Source of the DNA: Endobacterium cereale
Lineage (GTDB): Bacteria; Pseudomonadota; Alphaproteobacteria; Rhizobiales; Rhizobiaceae
Reading direction: 5' to 3'
NCBI RefSeq assembly: GCF_009617585.1
Contig: NZ_WIXI01000049.1
Span: 1-64,000 of the forward strand
Length of the DNA: 64,000 bases
In this document: one piece after another, positions 17,185 to 26,331 of the stretch
How positions within the stretch are numbered: position 1 is the first letter of the stretch
Layout: the number at the start of each line of letters is the position of its first letter
The notes under the pieces: model-generated
What the model was told of the DNA's origin: nothing
Database searches by the model: none
The model's input: the letters and a program-made list of their open reading frames with translations, nothing else
Position numbers and translations under genes: made by a program

Positions 17185-17583
17185 CTATCGCAGCCAGTTT
17201 TCGATCTTTAATCCCGGCACGCGGGAAAACTCACTTTCATTGTCGGTCACGAGGACCGCATCCAGAGCCAGAGCATGCGCCGCGATCCAGAGATCGTTGG
17301 GACCTATGTTCTTTCCCTGTCTCAACGCCAGCCGGGCATCGGCATAACGTTGGTCACTCGGTAGTTGAAGCGGAGCTACAAAAAGCCGCCGCGTGACCGC
17401 GGACACCTTTTTGGACAGCTCCTCCGAGCCATTTTTCTTCACGCCGTACCAGATCTCACCATGGGTGATGATGCTGATGAACGCGTTCTCTTCTCTTACC
17501 TCGAGCAACCGCTCGAAAACTTTGCCGCGCGGGTCTCTCACAATCGCCGAGACGATGTTGGTGTCGAGCATGAACCGCATCAA
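17185..17583 (-). CDS. vapC: PIN-domain toxin ribonuclease VapC
   Basis: The 132-residue PIN-domain endoribonuclease has all four acidic metal ligands expected of an active enzyme: Asp7 (MLDTNIVS), Glu43 (HGEIWYG), Asp97 (PNDLWIAA) and Asp114 (VTDNESEF). VapC toxins cleave tRNA or rRNA when released from their antitoxin. The ATG overlaps the vapB stop as ATGA, so synthesis is coupled to antitoxin translation. The closest overall resemblance is to the FitB/VapC subgroup. It lies inside the gltB-gltD operon and shares its direction. Confidence 0.9.
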   Translation of the reverse strand: MMRFMLDTNIVSAIVRDPRGKVFERLLEVREENAFISIITHGEIWYGVKKNGSEELSKKVSAVTRRLFVAPLQLPSDQRYADARLALRQGKNIGPNDLWIAAHALALDAVLVTDNESEFSRVPGLKIENWLR

Positions 17584-17852
17584 AACTCGACTTCCCGAAG
17601 CGGCGCCAGATCATCGTCGTCTGCGACGAAATCCTCTCCACTCCAGGCTTCTGCTTGCCTGAGATAGTCGATCAGACCGGCAGTCACTGCGGTTCGCATC
17701 AGGATCGATCCATCCGGCTGCTTCACCATGACGGCGCGATCGCCTTCGATCTCGAACTCTTTCGGTATGCGCACTGCCCGGCTTCGACCGTTCTTGAAGA
17801 TGGCGACGGCTATTTCGCCACCTTCCGGAGTTTCCTTCACATGCTCATTCAT
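17580..17852 (-). CDS. vapB: Antitoxin VapB
   Basis: A 90-residue antitoxin. Residues from about 12 form an AbrB/MazE-type swapped-hairpin DNA-binding domain (IAVAIFKNGRSRAVRIPKEFEIEGD). The acidic C-terminal half (AWSGEDFVADDDDLAPLREVEF) is the usual toxin-wrapping tail. ATG 17852 is preferred to 17864 because GGAGCGG lies correctly upstream of it. A short palindrome just ahead of the gene is the likely autoregulatory operator. Together with vapC it forms a complete type II toxin-antitoxin module. Confidence 0.87.
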   Translation of the reverse strand: MNEHVKETPEGGEIAVAIFKNGRSRAVRIPKEFEIEGDRAVMVKQPDGSILMRTAVTAGLIDYLRQAEAWSGEDFVADDDDLAPLREVEF

Positions 17853-17870
17853 GTTCCGCTCCATTATTGG

Positions 17871-17889
17871 TATATGCCATCAGCATATC
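17871..17889. promoter_or_regulatory. Candidate VapB operator
   Basis: The inverted repeat ATATGC-CATCA-GCATAT (17872-17888) lies 19 bases upstream of the vapB start, within the 58 bases separating gltB and vapB. Perfect six-base arms at this place fit autorepression by a VapBC complex. Confidence 0.6.
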
Positions 17890-17910
17890 ACAACGGCGAA
17901 ACTTGTCGAA

Positions 17911-20900
17911 CTATTCCGCAGCCACGCCCATCCGCATGCGTTCCATTTCCTCAAGCGCGCGGCGGTATTCCACCGGCATGACCTTGCGGAACTTTGGACG
18001 GTACTCGCCCCAGCGATCCAGGATTTCCTTGGCGCGGGTGGAGCCGGTGTAGTGCATGTGGTTGGAGATCAGCTGGTACAGGCGCTCCTCGTCGTGGCGG
18101 GTCATGTCTTCCGACACGTCGACACGGCCCTTGTGCTGGATGTCGCCGCCGCGGTGGTGCAGCTTTTCCAGCATGTCGTCTTCTTCCGGAACCGGTTCCA
18201 GCTCGACCATCGCCATGTTGCAGCGCTTGGCGAAGTCACCGACCTCATCCAGCACGTAAGCGACGCCACCCGACATGCCGGCGGCAAAGTTACGGCCGGT
18301 TTCGCCGAGAACGACGACGATGCCGCCGGTCATGTATTCGCAGCCGTGGTCACCCACGCCCTCAACGACGGCGATAGCGCCTGAGTTGCGGACGGAGAAA
18401 CGTTCACCGGCGACGCCGCGGAAATAGCATTCACCCGAGGTCGCGCCGTAAAGCACGGTATTGCCGACGATGATCGAGTTTTCCGCGACCAGCTTGGAGT
18501 TTTCCGGCGGGCGCACGATGATACGGCCACCAGACAAACCCTTGCCGACATAGTCGTTGCCGTCGCCGACGAGATCGAAGGTGATACCGCGGGCAAGGAA
18601 CGCGCCAAACGACTGGCCAGCGGTACCAGTCAGAGTCACGCGGATCGTGTCGTCCTTGAGACCCTTTTCGTTCCAGCGCTTGGCAAGCTCGCCCGAAAGC
18701 ATGGCGCCGGCCGAACGGTCGACGTTCTTGATCGAAGCTTCGAAAACCACCGGCTCCTTGCTTTCCAGCGCCGGCATGGCCTTCTCGATCAGCTTGCGAT
18801 CGAGAATATCGTCGATCGGGTGCTTTTGGCGCTCGGTCCAGTAGGTGGCTTCCTTGGGTGCTTCGACCTTGTGGAAAATCTTTGAGAAATCCAGACCCTT
18901 GGACTTCCAGTGGTCGAGCATCTCGTCCTTGGCAAGGAAGTCCGAGGAACCGATGATTTCGTCAAGCCTTGTGAAACCGAGCGATGCCAGGATTTCGCGC
19001 ACTTCTTCGGCGACGAAGAAGAAGTAGTTGATGACGTGTTCCGGCGTGCCCTTGAAGCGCTTGCGCAGTACCGGATCCTGCGTAGCAACGCCGACAGGGC
19101 AGGTGTTCAGATGGCACTTGCGCATCATGATGCAGCCAGCGGCAATGACCGGAGCCGTCGCAAAGCCGAATTCGTCGGCACCAAGAAGCGCACCGATGAT
19201 GACGTCACGGCCGGTCTTCAGACCACCATCCACCTGCAGGGCGATGCGCGAACGCAGACCGTTCAGAACCAGCGTCTGCTGGGTTTCGGCAAGGCCGATT
19301 TCCCATGGGCTACCGGCATGTTTCAGCGAGGTGAGCGGCGATGCGCCCGTACCGCCATCGAAACCGGAGACGGTGATATGGTCGGCGCGCGCCTTGGCGA
19401 CACCGGCGGCAACCGTGCCGACGCCCACTTCTGACACCAGCTTGACGGAGATGTCGGAGGTCGGGTTGACGTTCTTCAGGTCGTAGATCAGCTGCGCCAG
19501 ATCTTCGATCGAATAGATATCATGGTGCGGCGGCGGCGAAATCAGGCCGACACCCGGCGTCGAGTGACGTGTCTTGGCAACCGTCGCATCGACCTTGTGG
19601 CCGGGCAGCTGGCCGCCTTCGCCGGGCTTTGCACCTTGCGCGACCTTGATCTGCAGCATGTCGGCATTGACCAGATATTCGGTGGTCACACCAAAACGGC
19701 CCGACGCGATCTGCTTGATGGCCGAACGTTCCGGGTTCATCGAACCGTCGCGGCGCGGCAGGTAACGATCGCTCTCCTCGCCACCTTCACCGGTGTTCGA
19801 CTTGCCGCCGATCTTGTTCATGGCAATCGCAAGCGTAGTGTGTGCTTCGCGGGAAATAGACCCGAAGGACATGGCGCCGGTGGAGAACCGCTTGACGATA
19901 TCGACGGCCGCTTCGACCTCATCGATGGAAACCGGCTTGCGGCCAAGCTCTTCCGCCGACTTGATCTTGAACAGGCCACGAATGGTGTTCATCCGCACGG
20001 CGCTGTCGTTCACCAGCCCGGCAAACTCGCGGTAACGGTCCTGGCTGTTGCCACGCACGGCGTGCTGCAACGTCGCAACAACGTCCGGCGTCCAGGCATG
20101 GCTTTCGCCACGCATGCGGTAGGCATATTCGCCGCCGATCTCCAGCGTCGAGGCAAGAACCGGGTCCTTGCCGAAAGCGGATTCGTGGCGCTCGGTGGTT
20201 TCGCGGGCGATTTCATCGAGGCCGATGCCGCCGATCGAGGAAGCGGTGCCGAAGAAATACTGCTCGACCAATGCCGGCGACAGGCCGACGGCGTCAAAGA
20301 TCTGCGCGCCGCAATAGGACTGGTAGGTGGAAATGCCCATCTTGGACATGACCTTGAGGATGCCCTTACCCACGGCCTTGATGTAACGATAGACCACTTC
20401 CTGCGCATCGACTTCCTTGGGGAATTCGCCGCGCATATGCATGTCGGTCAGCGTGTCGAAGGCCAGATACGGATTGATGGCTTCGGCGCCATAACCGGCG
20501 AGACAGCAGAAGTGATGGATTTCGCGCGGCTCGCCCGATTCCACAACGAGACCAACCGAGGTGCGCAGACCCTTGCGGATCAGGTGATGGTGTACGGCAG
20601 CGGTCGCCAGCAGCGCCGGGATGGCCATGCGGTCCGGGCCGATCTGGCGGTCGGAGAGAACGATGATGTTGTAACCGCCCTTGACCGCCGCTTCCGCACG
20701 TTCGCAGAGACGATCGAGCATTTCCGGCATGCCTTCGGCGCCACGCTCGATGGCGTAGGTAAAGTCGAGCGTCTTGGTGTCGAAACGGTCTTCCGTGTGG
20801 CCGATGGAGCGGATCTTTTCGAGATCGCCATTGGTCAGGATCGGCTGGCGCACTTCCAGACGCTTGGCGTTGGCCGCACCCTCATGGTCGAGAATGTTGG

Positions 20901-22632
20901 GGCGCGGGCCGATGAACGATACGAGGCTCATCACCAGCTCTTCGCGGATCGGGTCGATCGGCGGGTTGGTAACCTGCGCAAAATTCTGCTTGAAGTATGT
21001 ATAAAGCAGCTTCGATTTCTCAGACATGGCCGAGATCGGCGTGTCGGTGCCCATCGAACCCACGGCTTCCTGACCGGTGGTCGCCATCGGCGACATCAGG
21101 ATCTTTGTGTCTTCGCGGGTGTAACCAAAGGCCTGCTGGCGGTCGAGCAGCGACACGTCGCGGCGCAGTGCGCGCGGTTCAACCGGCTTCAGTTCTTCAA
21201 GGATGAGCTGGGTGTTGTCGAGCCACTTCGAATAGGGGTGCTTGGTGGCAAGCTCGGTCTTCAACTCCTCGTCGGAGATAATCTGACCCTTTTCCATGTC
21301 GATCAGCAGCATCTTGCCCGGCTGCAGACGCCACTTCTTGACGATGCTTTCCTCCGGCACCGGCAGCGTGCCGGCTTCGGAAGCGAGAATGATGCGGTCG
21401 TCGTCGGTGACGAGATAACGGGCCGGACGCAGGCCGTTACGGTCGAGCGTCGCGCCGATCTGCTTGCCATCGGTGAAGCAGACGGCAGCCGGTCCATCCC
21501 ACGGCTCCATCAGCGCGGCGTGGTATTCGTAAAACGCCTTGCGCTCCTTCGACATGGACTGGTTGCCGGCCCATGCTTCCGGGATCAGCATCATCACGGC
21601 ATGCGCCATGGAGTAACCGCCACGCAGCAGGAATTCGAGCGCGTTGTCGAAACAGGCCGTGTCCGACTGGCCTTCGTAGGAGATCGGCCACAGCTTGGAG
21701 ATATCGTCGCCGAACAGCGGCGAAGAAACCGATGCCTGACGTGCCGCCATCCAGTTCACGTTGCCGCGCAGCGTGTTGATTTCGCCATTATGGGCGACCA
21801 TGCGGTATGGATGCGCCAGCTTCCACGAGGGGAAGGTATTGGTGGAGAAACGCTGGTGGACAAGCGCCACGGCGCTCTCAAAGCGCGGATCGGCTAGGTC
21901 CTTGTAATAGGCGCCGACCTGATAGGCGAGGAACATGCCCTTGTAGACGATGGTCGAGGAGGACAGCGAGACCGGATAAAAACCCTGATCGACGCCGCCG
22001 AATGCATCATAGATGCGGTTCGAGATGACCTTGCGGATCAGGAAGAGCTTGCGCTCGAACTCGAGATTGGTCGCGGCATCGCGCCCTGCCCCGATGAAGA
22101 CCTGAACGTGATAGGGTTCGGTCGCGGCAATTTCCGGCGCCTTGGAGAGCGAGGAATTATCGACCGGCACATCGCGGAAACCGATGAACTGCTGGCCCAT
22201 CTCGGCGATGACGTCCTTCACCACCTGACGGTAATGTTCGATTTCTTCCGGCTTGCGCGGCATGAACAGATGGCCGACGGCATATTCACCGGCCTTGGGC
22301 AGGGTGATGCCCTGGCTTGCCATTTCCTCGCGGAAGAAACGATCCGGGATCTGCACAAGAATGCCCGCACCATCACCCATCAGCGGATCGGCACCAACGG
22401 CGCCACGATGCGTCAGGTTTTCGAGGATGAACAGGCCGTCCTTGACGATCTGGTGCGACTTTACGCCCTTCATATGGGCGATAAAGCCGACGCCGCAGGC
22501 ATCGTGCTCGTTGCGGGGGTCATAAAGGCCCTGAGCCGCTGGAATGCCCGACGCAACGAAGGGCACATGCTCTTCGACTTTCGCCGAAGCTATGTCGGTG
22601 GGACAGTGCATATCCAGGATCGTCTTCGTCAT
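17911..22632 (-). CDS. gltB: Glutamate synthase (NADPH) large subunit
   Basis: The 1573-residue alpha subunit makes two glutamates from glutamine and 2-oxoglutarate. A short propeptide precedes the catalytic N-terminal cysteine of the class II glutaminase domain (HDACGVGFIAHMKG, Cys46). Next come the central domain, the FMN-binding synthase domain with the 3Fe-4S cysteines (CIMMRKCHLNTCPVGVATQ), and the C-terminal Gly-rich beta-helix (GATSGECYFRGVAGERF). ATG 22632 is chosen for its GGAGG spacing; a 38-residue upstream extension is unlike the family. First gene of the gltB-vapB-vapC-gltD array. It reads away from ltaE, and a perfect palindrome lies in the divergent region. Confidence 0.97.
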   Translation of the reverse strand: MTKTILDMHCPTDIASAKVEEHVPFVASGIPAAQGLYDPRNEHDACGVGFIAHMKGVKSHQIVKDGLFILENLTHRGAVGADPLMGDGAGILVQIPDRFFREEMASQGITLPKAGEYAVGHLFMPRKPEEIEHYRQVVKDVIAEMGQQFIGFRDVPVDNSSLSKAPEIAATEPYHVQVFIGAGRDAATNLEFERKLFLIRKVISNRIYDAFGGVDQGFYPVSLSSSTIVYKGMFLAYQVGAYYKDLADPRFESAVALVHQRFSTNTFPSWKLAHPYRMVAHNGEINTLRGNVNWMAARQASVSSPLFGDDISKLWPISYEGQSDTACFDNALEFLLRGGYSMAHAVMMLIPEAWAGNQSMSKERKAFYEYHAALMEPWDGPAAVCFTDGKQIGATLDRNGLRPARYLVTDDDRIILASEAGTLPVPEESIVKKWRLQPGKMLLIDMEKGQIISDEELKTELATKHPYSKWLDNTQLILEELKPVEPRALRRDVSLLDRQQAFGYTREDTKILMSPMATTGQEAVGSMGTDTPISAMSEKSKLLYTYFKQNFAQVTNPPIDPIREELVMSLVSFIGPRPNILDHEGAANAKRLEVRQPILTNGDLEKIRSIGHTEDRFDTKTLDFTYAIERGAEGMPEMLDRLCERAEAAVKGGYNIIVLSDRQIGPDRMAIPALLATAAVHHHLIRKGLRTSVGLVVESGEPREIHHFCCLAGYGAEAINPYLAFDTLTDMHMRGEFPKEVDAQEVVYRYIKAVGKGILKVMSKMGISTYQSYCGAQIFDAVGLSPALVEQYFFGTASSIGGIGLDEIARETTERHESAFGKDPVLASTLEIGGEYAYRMRGESHAWTPDVVATLQHAVRGNSQDRYREFAGLVNDSAVRMNTIRGLFKIKSAEELGRKPVSIDEVEAAVDIVKRFSTGAMSFGSISREAHTTLAIAMNKIGGKSNTGEGGEESDRYLPRRDGSMNPERSAIKQIASGRFGVTTEYLVNADMLQIKVAQGAKPGEGGQLPGHKVDATVAKTRHSTPGVGLISPPPHHDIYSIEDLAQLIYDLKNVNPTSDISVKLVSEVGVGTVAAGVAKARADHITVSGFDGGTGASPLTSLKHAGSPWEIGLAETQQTLVLNGLRSRIALQVDGGLKTGRDVIIGALLGADEFGFATAPVIAAGCIMMRKCHLNTCPVGVATQDPVLRKRFKGTPEHVINYFFFVAEEVREILASLGFTRLDEIIGSSDFLAKDEMLDHWKSKGLDFSKIFHKVEAPKEATYWTERQKHPIDDILDRKLIEKAMPALESKEPVVFEASIKNVDRSAGAMLSGELAKRWNEKGLKDDTIRVTLTGTAGQSFGAFLARGITFDLVGDGNDYVGKGLSGGRIIVRPPENSKLVAENSIIVGNTVLYGATSGECYFRGVAGERFSVRNSGAIAVVEGVGDHGCEYMTGGIVVVLGETGRNFAAGMSGGVAYVLDEVGDFAKRCNMAMVELEPVPEEDDMLEKLHHRGGDIQHKGRVDVSEDMTRHDEERLYQLISNHMHYTGSTRAKEILDRWGEYRPKFRKVMPVEYRRALEEMERMRMGVAAE

Positions 22633-23132
22633 CGTCAGTCCTCCAGTTGGCCGCTTTTGCGGGCAAGGTGGTATCGGTTCATTCCGCGGAACAAGGTGCG
22701 GGTGTCGCACATCAATCCAAAATTCATGCGACAGTCCGGCTGTCATGCAAGTGCGCCGCCCGGACGCGCCGCACCTCTTGAAAGATGCAGCATAACCCGG
22801 ATCGGCGCGAAGGTCATGACGGAAACCGGCCCATCGCCGACCTGATTTCCGGAAATTAGGACAGTTATTCTGACCTAATTTCTACTTTTATGACATAGAA
22901 GTTAATACACGACAAGAGGCTGAAACACGATTCAAACTGGACGAAACGACACAAGAAGACATCAGGCCCGCCTTGCGACGCAATAAAATTACGCCGCCGG
23001 CGGAAAACCATCACTTAGATTGCGAGGCGAATACGCATGGCCGGACAGTCCGGCTTTTCCGTTGATTGCAGCGTTAAATTCCTTAAGGTCGGAACCTCTC
23101 CCGCAGCACGACATGACGCGACAGGTACCTCC
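22633..23132. other. Divergent intergenic region between gltB and ltaE
   Basis: About 500 bases without a convincing gene. It carries the starts of both divergent genes, an AT-rich core (22850-22915) and one perfect long-spaced palindrome, listed separately. No tRNA, sRNA terminator or riboswitch could be recognised; an in-frame upstream extension of ltaE to 23037 is not family-like. Confidence 0.6.
22852..22882. promoter_or_regulatory. Candidate operator upstream of gltB
   Basis: The arms GAAATTAGG and CCTAATTTC are perfect inverted copies, separated by 13 bases, so their centres are 22 bases (two helical turns) apart on one DNA face. The site sits in the AT-rich core between gltB and ltaE, about 220 bases before the gltB start and 250 before ltaE. 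The regulator is unknown. Confidence 0.5.
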
Positions 23133-24185
23133 ATGTTCTTTGCCTCCGATAACTGGGCCGGCGCCCATCCTGCCATCAATGAACGTCTTTCCAAGGAATC
23201 CACCCGCTTTGCCGCGGCTTATGGTTCCAGCGACCTCGACAAGTCGATCGAGGTCCGCTTCAACGAAATCTTCGAACGCGAAGTCGCAGTGTTTTTCGTG
23301 GCCACCGGCACCGCCGCCAATTCGCTGTCACTGGCCAGCATCGCCCGCCCCGGCGGCCTGACCTTCTGTCATTCGGAAGCCCATATCATCGAAGACGAAT
23401 GCGGCGCGCCGGACTTCTTTTCCGGCATGCGCATGGTCGCGGTCGAAGGCCCGGACGGCAAGATGCTGCCGGAAAACCTCGTCAGCCGCATCGCCCGGTA
23501 TCCGCAGGATGCCATCCATCACGGCCGCGCCGCCGCCATTTCGATCACGCAGGCAACCGAAGCCGGCACCGTCTATACGCTGGACGAAATCGACGCGATT
23601 GCAAAAATCGCCAAAGATAACGGCCTGCCGCTGCATATGGATGGCGCCCGTTTTGCCAACGCCCTGATGGCGCTTGGTTGCACACCGGCAGAAATGACCT
23701 GGAAACGTGGCGTCGACGTGCTCTCCTTCGGCGGCACCAAGAACGGCTGCTGGTGTGCGGAGGCGATCGTCTTTTTCGATCCCGAACTCGCCAAGGATTT
23801 TGCCTTCCTGCGCAAGCGCACCGCCCAACTGTTTTCCAAGTCGCGCTTCATCGCCGCCCAGTTCGATGCCTATCTGAAAGACGACCTGTGGCTCGGCCTT
23901 GCCGGCCATGCCAACGAGATGGCCAACCGCCTGCGCGCCGGTTTCGGTTCGCTCAACAGCGCCCGCCTCGCCTGGCCGACCCAGGCCAATGAAGTGTTCG
24001 CCATCCTGCCGAAATCCTCCGCCAAGGCTGCACAGGAAAACGGCGCCAGATTCTACGACTGGCTGGAACCGCGCGACATGCCGGAAAAGGTTTCCGCTGA
24101 CGAAGTGCTGATCCGCATGGTGACGAGCTTTGCCACGACCGAAGAAGACGTGGACCAGTTTCTGTCGATCTGCGCTTCGGCGTAA
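23133..24185 (+). CDS. ltaE: Low-specificity L-threonine aldolase
   Basis: A PLP enzyme cleaving L-threonine or allo-threonine to glycine and acetaldehyde in the cytoplasm. The 350-residue protein begins MFFASDNWAGAHPAIN, the characteristic opening of this fold-type I family. The PLP-binding lysine is Lys203 in SFGGTKNGCW, and the conserved PLP-aspartate region HMDGARFANAL is present. ATG 23133 gives the usual length; the in-frame 32-residue extension from 23037 is rejected. It is divergent from gltB and convergent with a LysR regulator, with a nested inverted repeat between. Confidence 0.93.
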   Translation: MFFASDNWAGAHPAINERLSKESTRFAAAYGSSDLDKSIEVRFNEIFEREVAVFFVATGTAANSLSLASIARPGGLTFCHSEAHIIEDECGAPDFFSGMRMVAVEGPDGKMLPENLVSRIARYPQDAIHHGRAAAISITQATEAGTVYTLDEIDAIAKIAKDNGLPLHMDGARFANALMALGCTPAEMTWKRGVDVLSFGGTKNGCWCAEAIVFFDPELAKDFAFLRKRTAQLFSKSRFIAAQFDAYLKDDLWLGLAGHANEMANRLRAGFGSLNSARLAWPTQANEVFAILPKSSAKAAQENGARFYDWLEPRDMPEKVSADEVLIRMVTSFATTEEDVDQFLSICASA

Positions 24186-24210
24186 GTCCGATAGGTGACT
24201 GGGCGAAAAT

Positions 24211-24275
24211 GCCTCTCACTTGCGATTTCTAACGCTTAGCTAGTGGCTAAGTGCCGGATTTCTCAAGTGAGAGGC
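24211..24275. repeat. Nested inverted repeat between ltaE and the LysR gene
   Basis: The perfect 12-base outer arms GCCTCTCACTTG (24211-24222) and CAAGTGAGAGGC (24264-24275) enclose an inner hairpin CGCTTAGC-TAGT-GGCTAAGTG (24233-24253). It lies between two convergent genes and could act as a bidirectional transcription stop, but has no T-tract, so a small palindromic repeat is an equally good reading. Confidence 0.6.
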
Positions 24276-24289
24276 TTCCTCGCGCGCGC

Positions 24290-25132
24290 TCACGGCACAA
24301 TCCGCGCCGTGATCAGGCTCGACACCGCCTCCACCAGCGCCGCATCGGCTCCTCGCCGCGGCACCAGCACAAATTCGATATCTTCAAGATCCGGCAGACG
24401 TCCCGATGCGATCTCGCGTAACCCATCAGGCGCCATGCTGCGCGGCTGCACCAGCACGCCCATGCCGGCGCGTGCCGCAGCCGTCAGCCCGGAAAGACTT
24501 CCGCAGGTACAGACGATGCGCCACGCGACATTGTTCCGGTCCAGCGCCTGCTGCGCCACCTTGCGGGTGATGCTCGGCGGCGGAAAGGCGATCAGCGGCA
24601 CCGTATCGACCCGCGACAGCACATCGGCATCGCGCGCCAGCCAGACCAGCGGCTCGCGATAGAGCAGCCGCCCATGCGTTTCGCCGAGATGCCGTTTGGC
24701 CAGAACCAGATCCAGTTCGCCGACCTCCTGCATCTGAAACAGCACGCCACTCAAGGCCACCGTCAGCTCCAGATCCACCCACGGATGCAGCCGGCTGAAA
24801 TCCTCCAGAATGGCGGTCAGCCGGTTGGCGACGACATCTTCCGAAACACCCAGTCGCAAACGTCCGCGCAAACGGCTTTCGCCGAACAACGACGCCACCT
24901 TGCCATTGAGATCGAGCATGCCACGGGCATAACCCAGCAGCGCCTCGCCATCCGCCGTCAACCGTACTTGGTGAGTATCACGCTGCACCAATTGCCGCCC
25001 CAGCGACTTTTCAAGCCGCTGTATATGCTGGCTGATGGTTGATTGACCGATGCCCAAACGCTCGGCGGCAAGGGTAAAGCTGCCGGCCTGTTGCAACATC
25101 ACAAAGCTTTCGAGATGGTGGAGATTAAGCAC
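24290..25132 (-). CDS. LysR-family transcriptional regulator
   Basis: Encodes 280 residues. An N-terminal winged helix-turn-helix (LESFVMLQQAGSFTLAAERLGIGQSTISQHIQRLEKSLG, residues 7-45) precedes a periplasmic-binding-protein-like effector domain. LysR proteins of this layout usually control a neighbour transcribed divergently; the divergent gene here is an SBF-family transporter, so an organic-anion response is plausible but unproven. The paired TCATGATAA sequences in the divergent region are the best binding-site candidates. No catalytic or unusual residue was noted. Confidence 0.9.
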   Translation of the reverse strand: MLNLHHLESFVMLQQAGSFTLAAERLGIGQSTISQHIQRLEKSLGRQLVQRDTHQVRLTADGEALLGYARGMLDLNGKVASLFGESRLRGRLRLGVSEDVVANRLTAILEDFSRLHPWVDLELTVALSGVLFQMQEVGELDLVLAKRHLGETHGRLLYREPLVWLARDADVLSRVDTVPLIAFPPPSITRKVAQQALDRNNVAWRIVCTCGSLSGLTAAARAGMGVLVQPRSMAPDGLREIASGRLPDLEDIEFVLVPRRGADAALVEAVSSLITARIVP

Positions 25133-25144
25133 GCCTATCCTGCT

Positions 25145-25184
25145 TCATGATAACTGTTAATTCTTGCATCGCACATCATGATAA
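25145..25184. promoter_or_regulatory. Candidate LysR-binding direct repeats
   Basis: TCATGATAA occurs at 25145-25153 and again at 25176-25184, 31 bases apart (three helical turns), in the 100-base region between the divergent LysR gene and the transporter. Position and phasing suit a regulatory site; the binding protein is inferred. Confidence 0.4.
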
Positions 25185-25232
25185 GGGAAGACGCGTCTCA
25201 ATCGAAGAAAAAATCAGTGTCAGGGAATGCCC

Positions 25233-26231
25233 ATGAGCCGCTTTATGCCGGACCGTTTCACGATCATGCTGGTCTGCGCGGTCATCCTCGCCTCCTTCCT
25301 GCCGATCTATGGTGAACCCGCCTACTGGTTCGGTATCGCCACCGATATCGCCATCGGCCTGCTGTTTTTCCTGCACGGCGCGCGCCTGTCACGTGAGGTC
25401 GTGGTCGGCGGCCTGTTGCACTGGCGCCTGCACCTGACCATTCTCGCGACCACATTCGTGATTTTTCCGCTGCTCGGTCTGGCAATCGGCTTCCTGCCGG
25501 AAAGCATTCTGCCCGCCCCGCTTTACGCCGGCATCCTTTTCCTTTGCGTGCTGCCCTCCACCGTACAGTCCTCGATCGCGTTTACCTCGATGGCGAACGG
25601 CAACGTTCCGGCGGCGATCGTCTCGGCCTCCGGCTCCAACCTGTTCGGCATGTTCCTGACACCGCTCCTCGCCGGCCTCGTCATGTCCACGGCAGGTGAA
25701 GGCGGCGGCGTTTCGGCCGATGCGATAGAAAAGATCGCGCTCCAACTTCTCGCCCCCTTCGTGGTCGGCCAGCTTCTGCAGCCCTTCATCGGTAACTGGA
25801 TCCGCGCACGCAAAAAACTGCTGGCCCCGGTCGATCGAGGTGGCATCCTGATGGTGGTTTATTTGGCCTTCTCCACGGCCGTCATAGAAGGCATCTGGCG
25901 CACATTTTCGCTGACCGACATCGCCGCCGTCATCGTCACCGACATGGTTCTGCTGGCGGTCGTCATCGTCATCACCATGTATGGCAGCCGCCTGCTTGGC
26001 TTCTCCAAGGAAGACGAGATCGCCATCACCTTCTGCGGCTCGAAAAAATCGCTGGCATCGGGCGTGCCGATGGCCAACGCCATCTTCGCCGGCCAGTCCT
26101 CGGCCATCGGCGCCATCGTCCTGCCGATCATGCTGTTCCACCAGATCCAGCTGATGGTCTGCGCCGTGCTGGCCCAGAAATACGCGCAACGCAAGGTGAA
26201 GGTGGAAGACAAGGCGACGGCTGCGGCTTGA
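25233..26231 (+). CDS. Bile acid:sodium symporter family transporter (YfeH/SBF-like)
   Basis: A 332-residue inner-membrane protein with nine or ten hydrophobic helices, starting FTIMLVCAVILASFLPIYG. The family motif region LPSTVQSSIAFTSMANGN and the conserved CGSKKSLASGVPMANAIFAG match the SBF-like (DUF4137/YfeH) group, which moves organic anions, probably with Na+ or H+. The true substrate is not known. The start is ATG 25233, 6 bases after AGGGA; an ATG two codons earlier abuts that ribosome site. Divergent from the LysR regulator and ended by a strong hairpin. Confidence 0.88.
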   Translation: MSRFMPDRFTIMLVCAVILASFLPIYGEPAYWFGIATDIAIGLLFFLHGARLSREVVVGGLLHWRLHLTILATTFVIFPLLGLAIGFLPESILPAPLYAGILFLCVLPSTVQSSIAFTSMANGNVPAAIVSASGSNLFGMFLTPLLAGLVMSTAGEGGGVSADAIEKIALQLLAPFVVGQLLQPFIGNWIRARKKLLAPVDRGGILMVVYLAFSTAVIEGIWRTFSLTDIAAVIVTDMVLLAVVIVITMYGSRLLGFSKEDEIAITFCGSKKSLASGVPMANAIFAGQSSAIGAIVLPIMLFHQIQLMVCAVLAQKYAQRKVKVEDKATAAA

Positions 26232-26243
26232 ATTTTCATAACA

Positions 26244-26283
26244 AAAACGCCCCCTTCCAGCTCTGGAAGAGGGCGTCTTGTTG
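26244..26283. terminator. Bidirectional terminator between the SBF transporter and hsp20
   Basis: ACGCCCCCTTCCAG (26248-26261) pairs with CTGGAAGAGGGCGT (26264-26277) with one mismatch. An A-tract precedes it and TCTTGTT follows, suiting the convergent gene pair. Confidence 0.8.
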
Positions 26284-26331
26284 GCCATCTGACTTGGAGG
26301 TCGTCCTGGGAGGATTTTTGGCCTTAAAAGT

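Noticed and set aside
19522..21897. Open frame of about 790 codons on the plus strand, opposite gltB
   Set aside because: It is the antisense image of a highly conserved gltB and its translation has the Arg/His/Val-rich, low-hydrophobic-order look of a GC-rich shadow frame.
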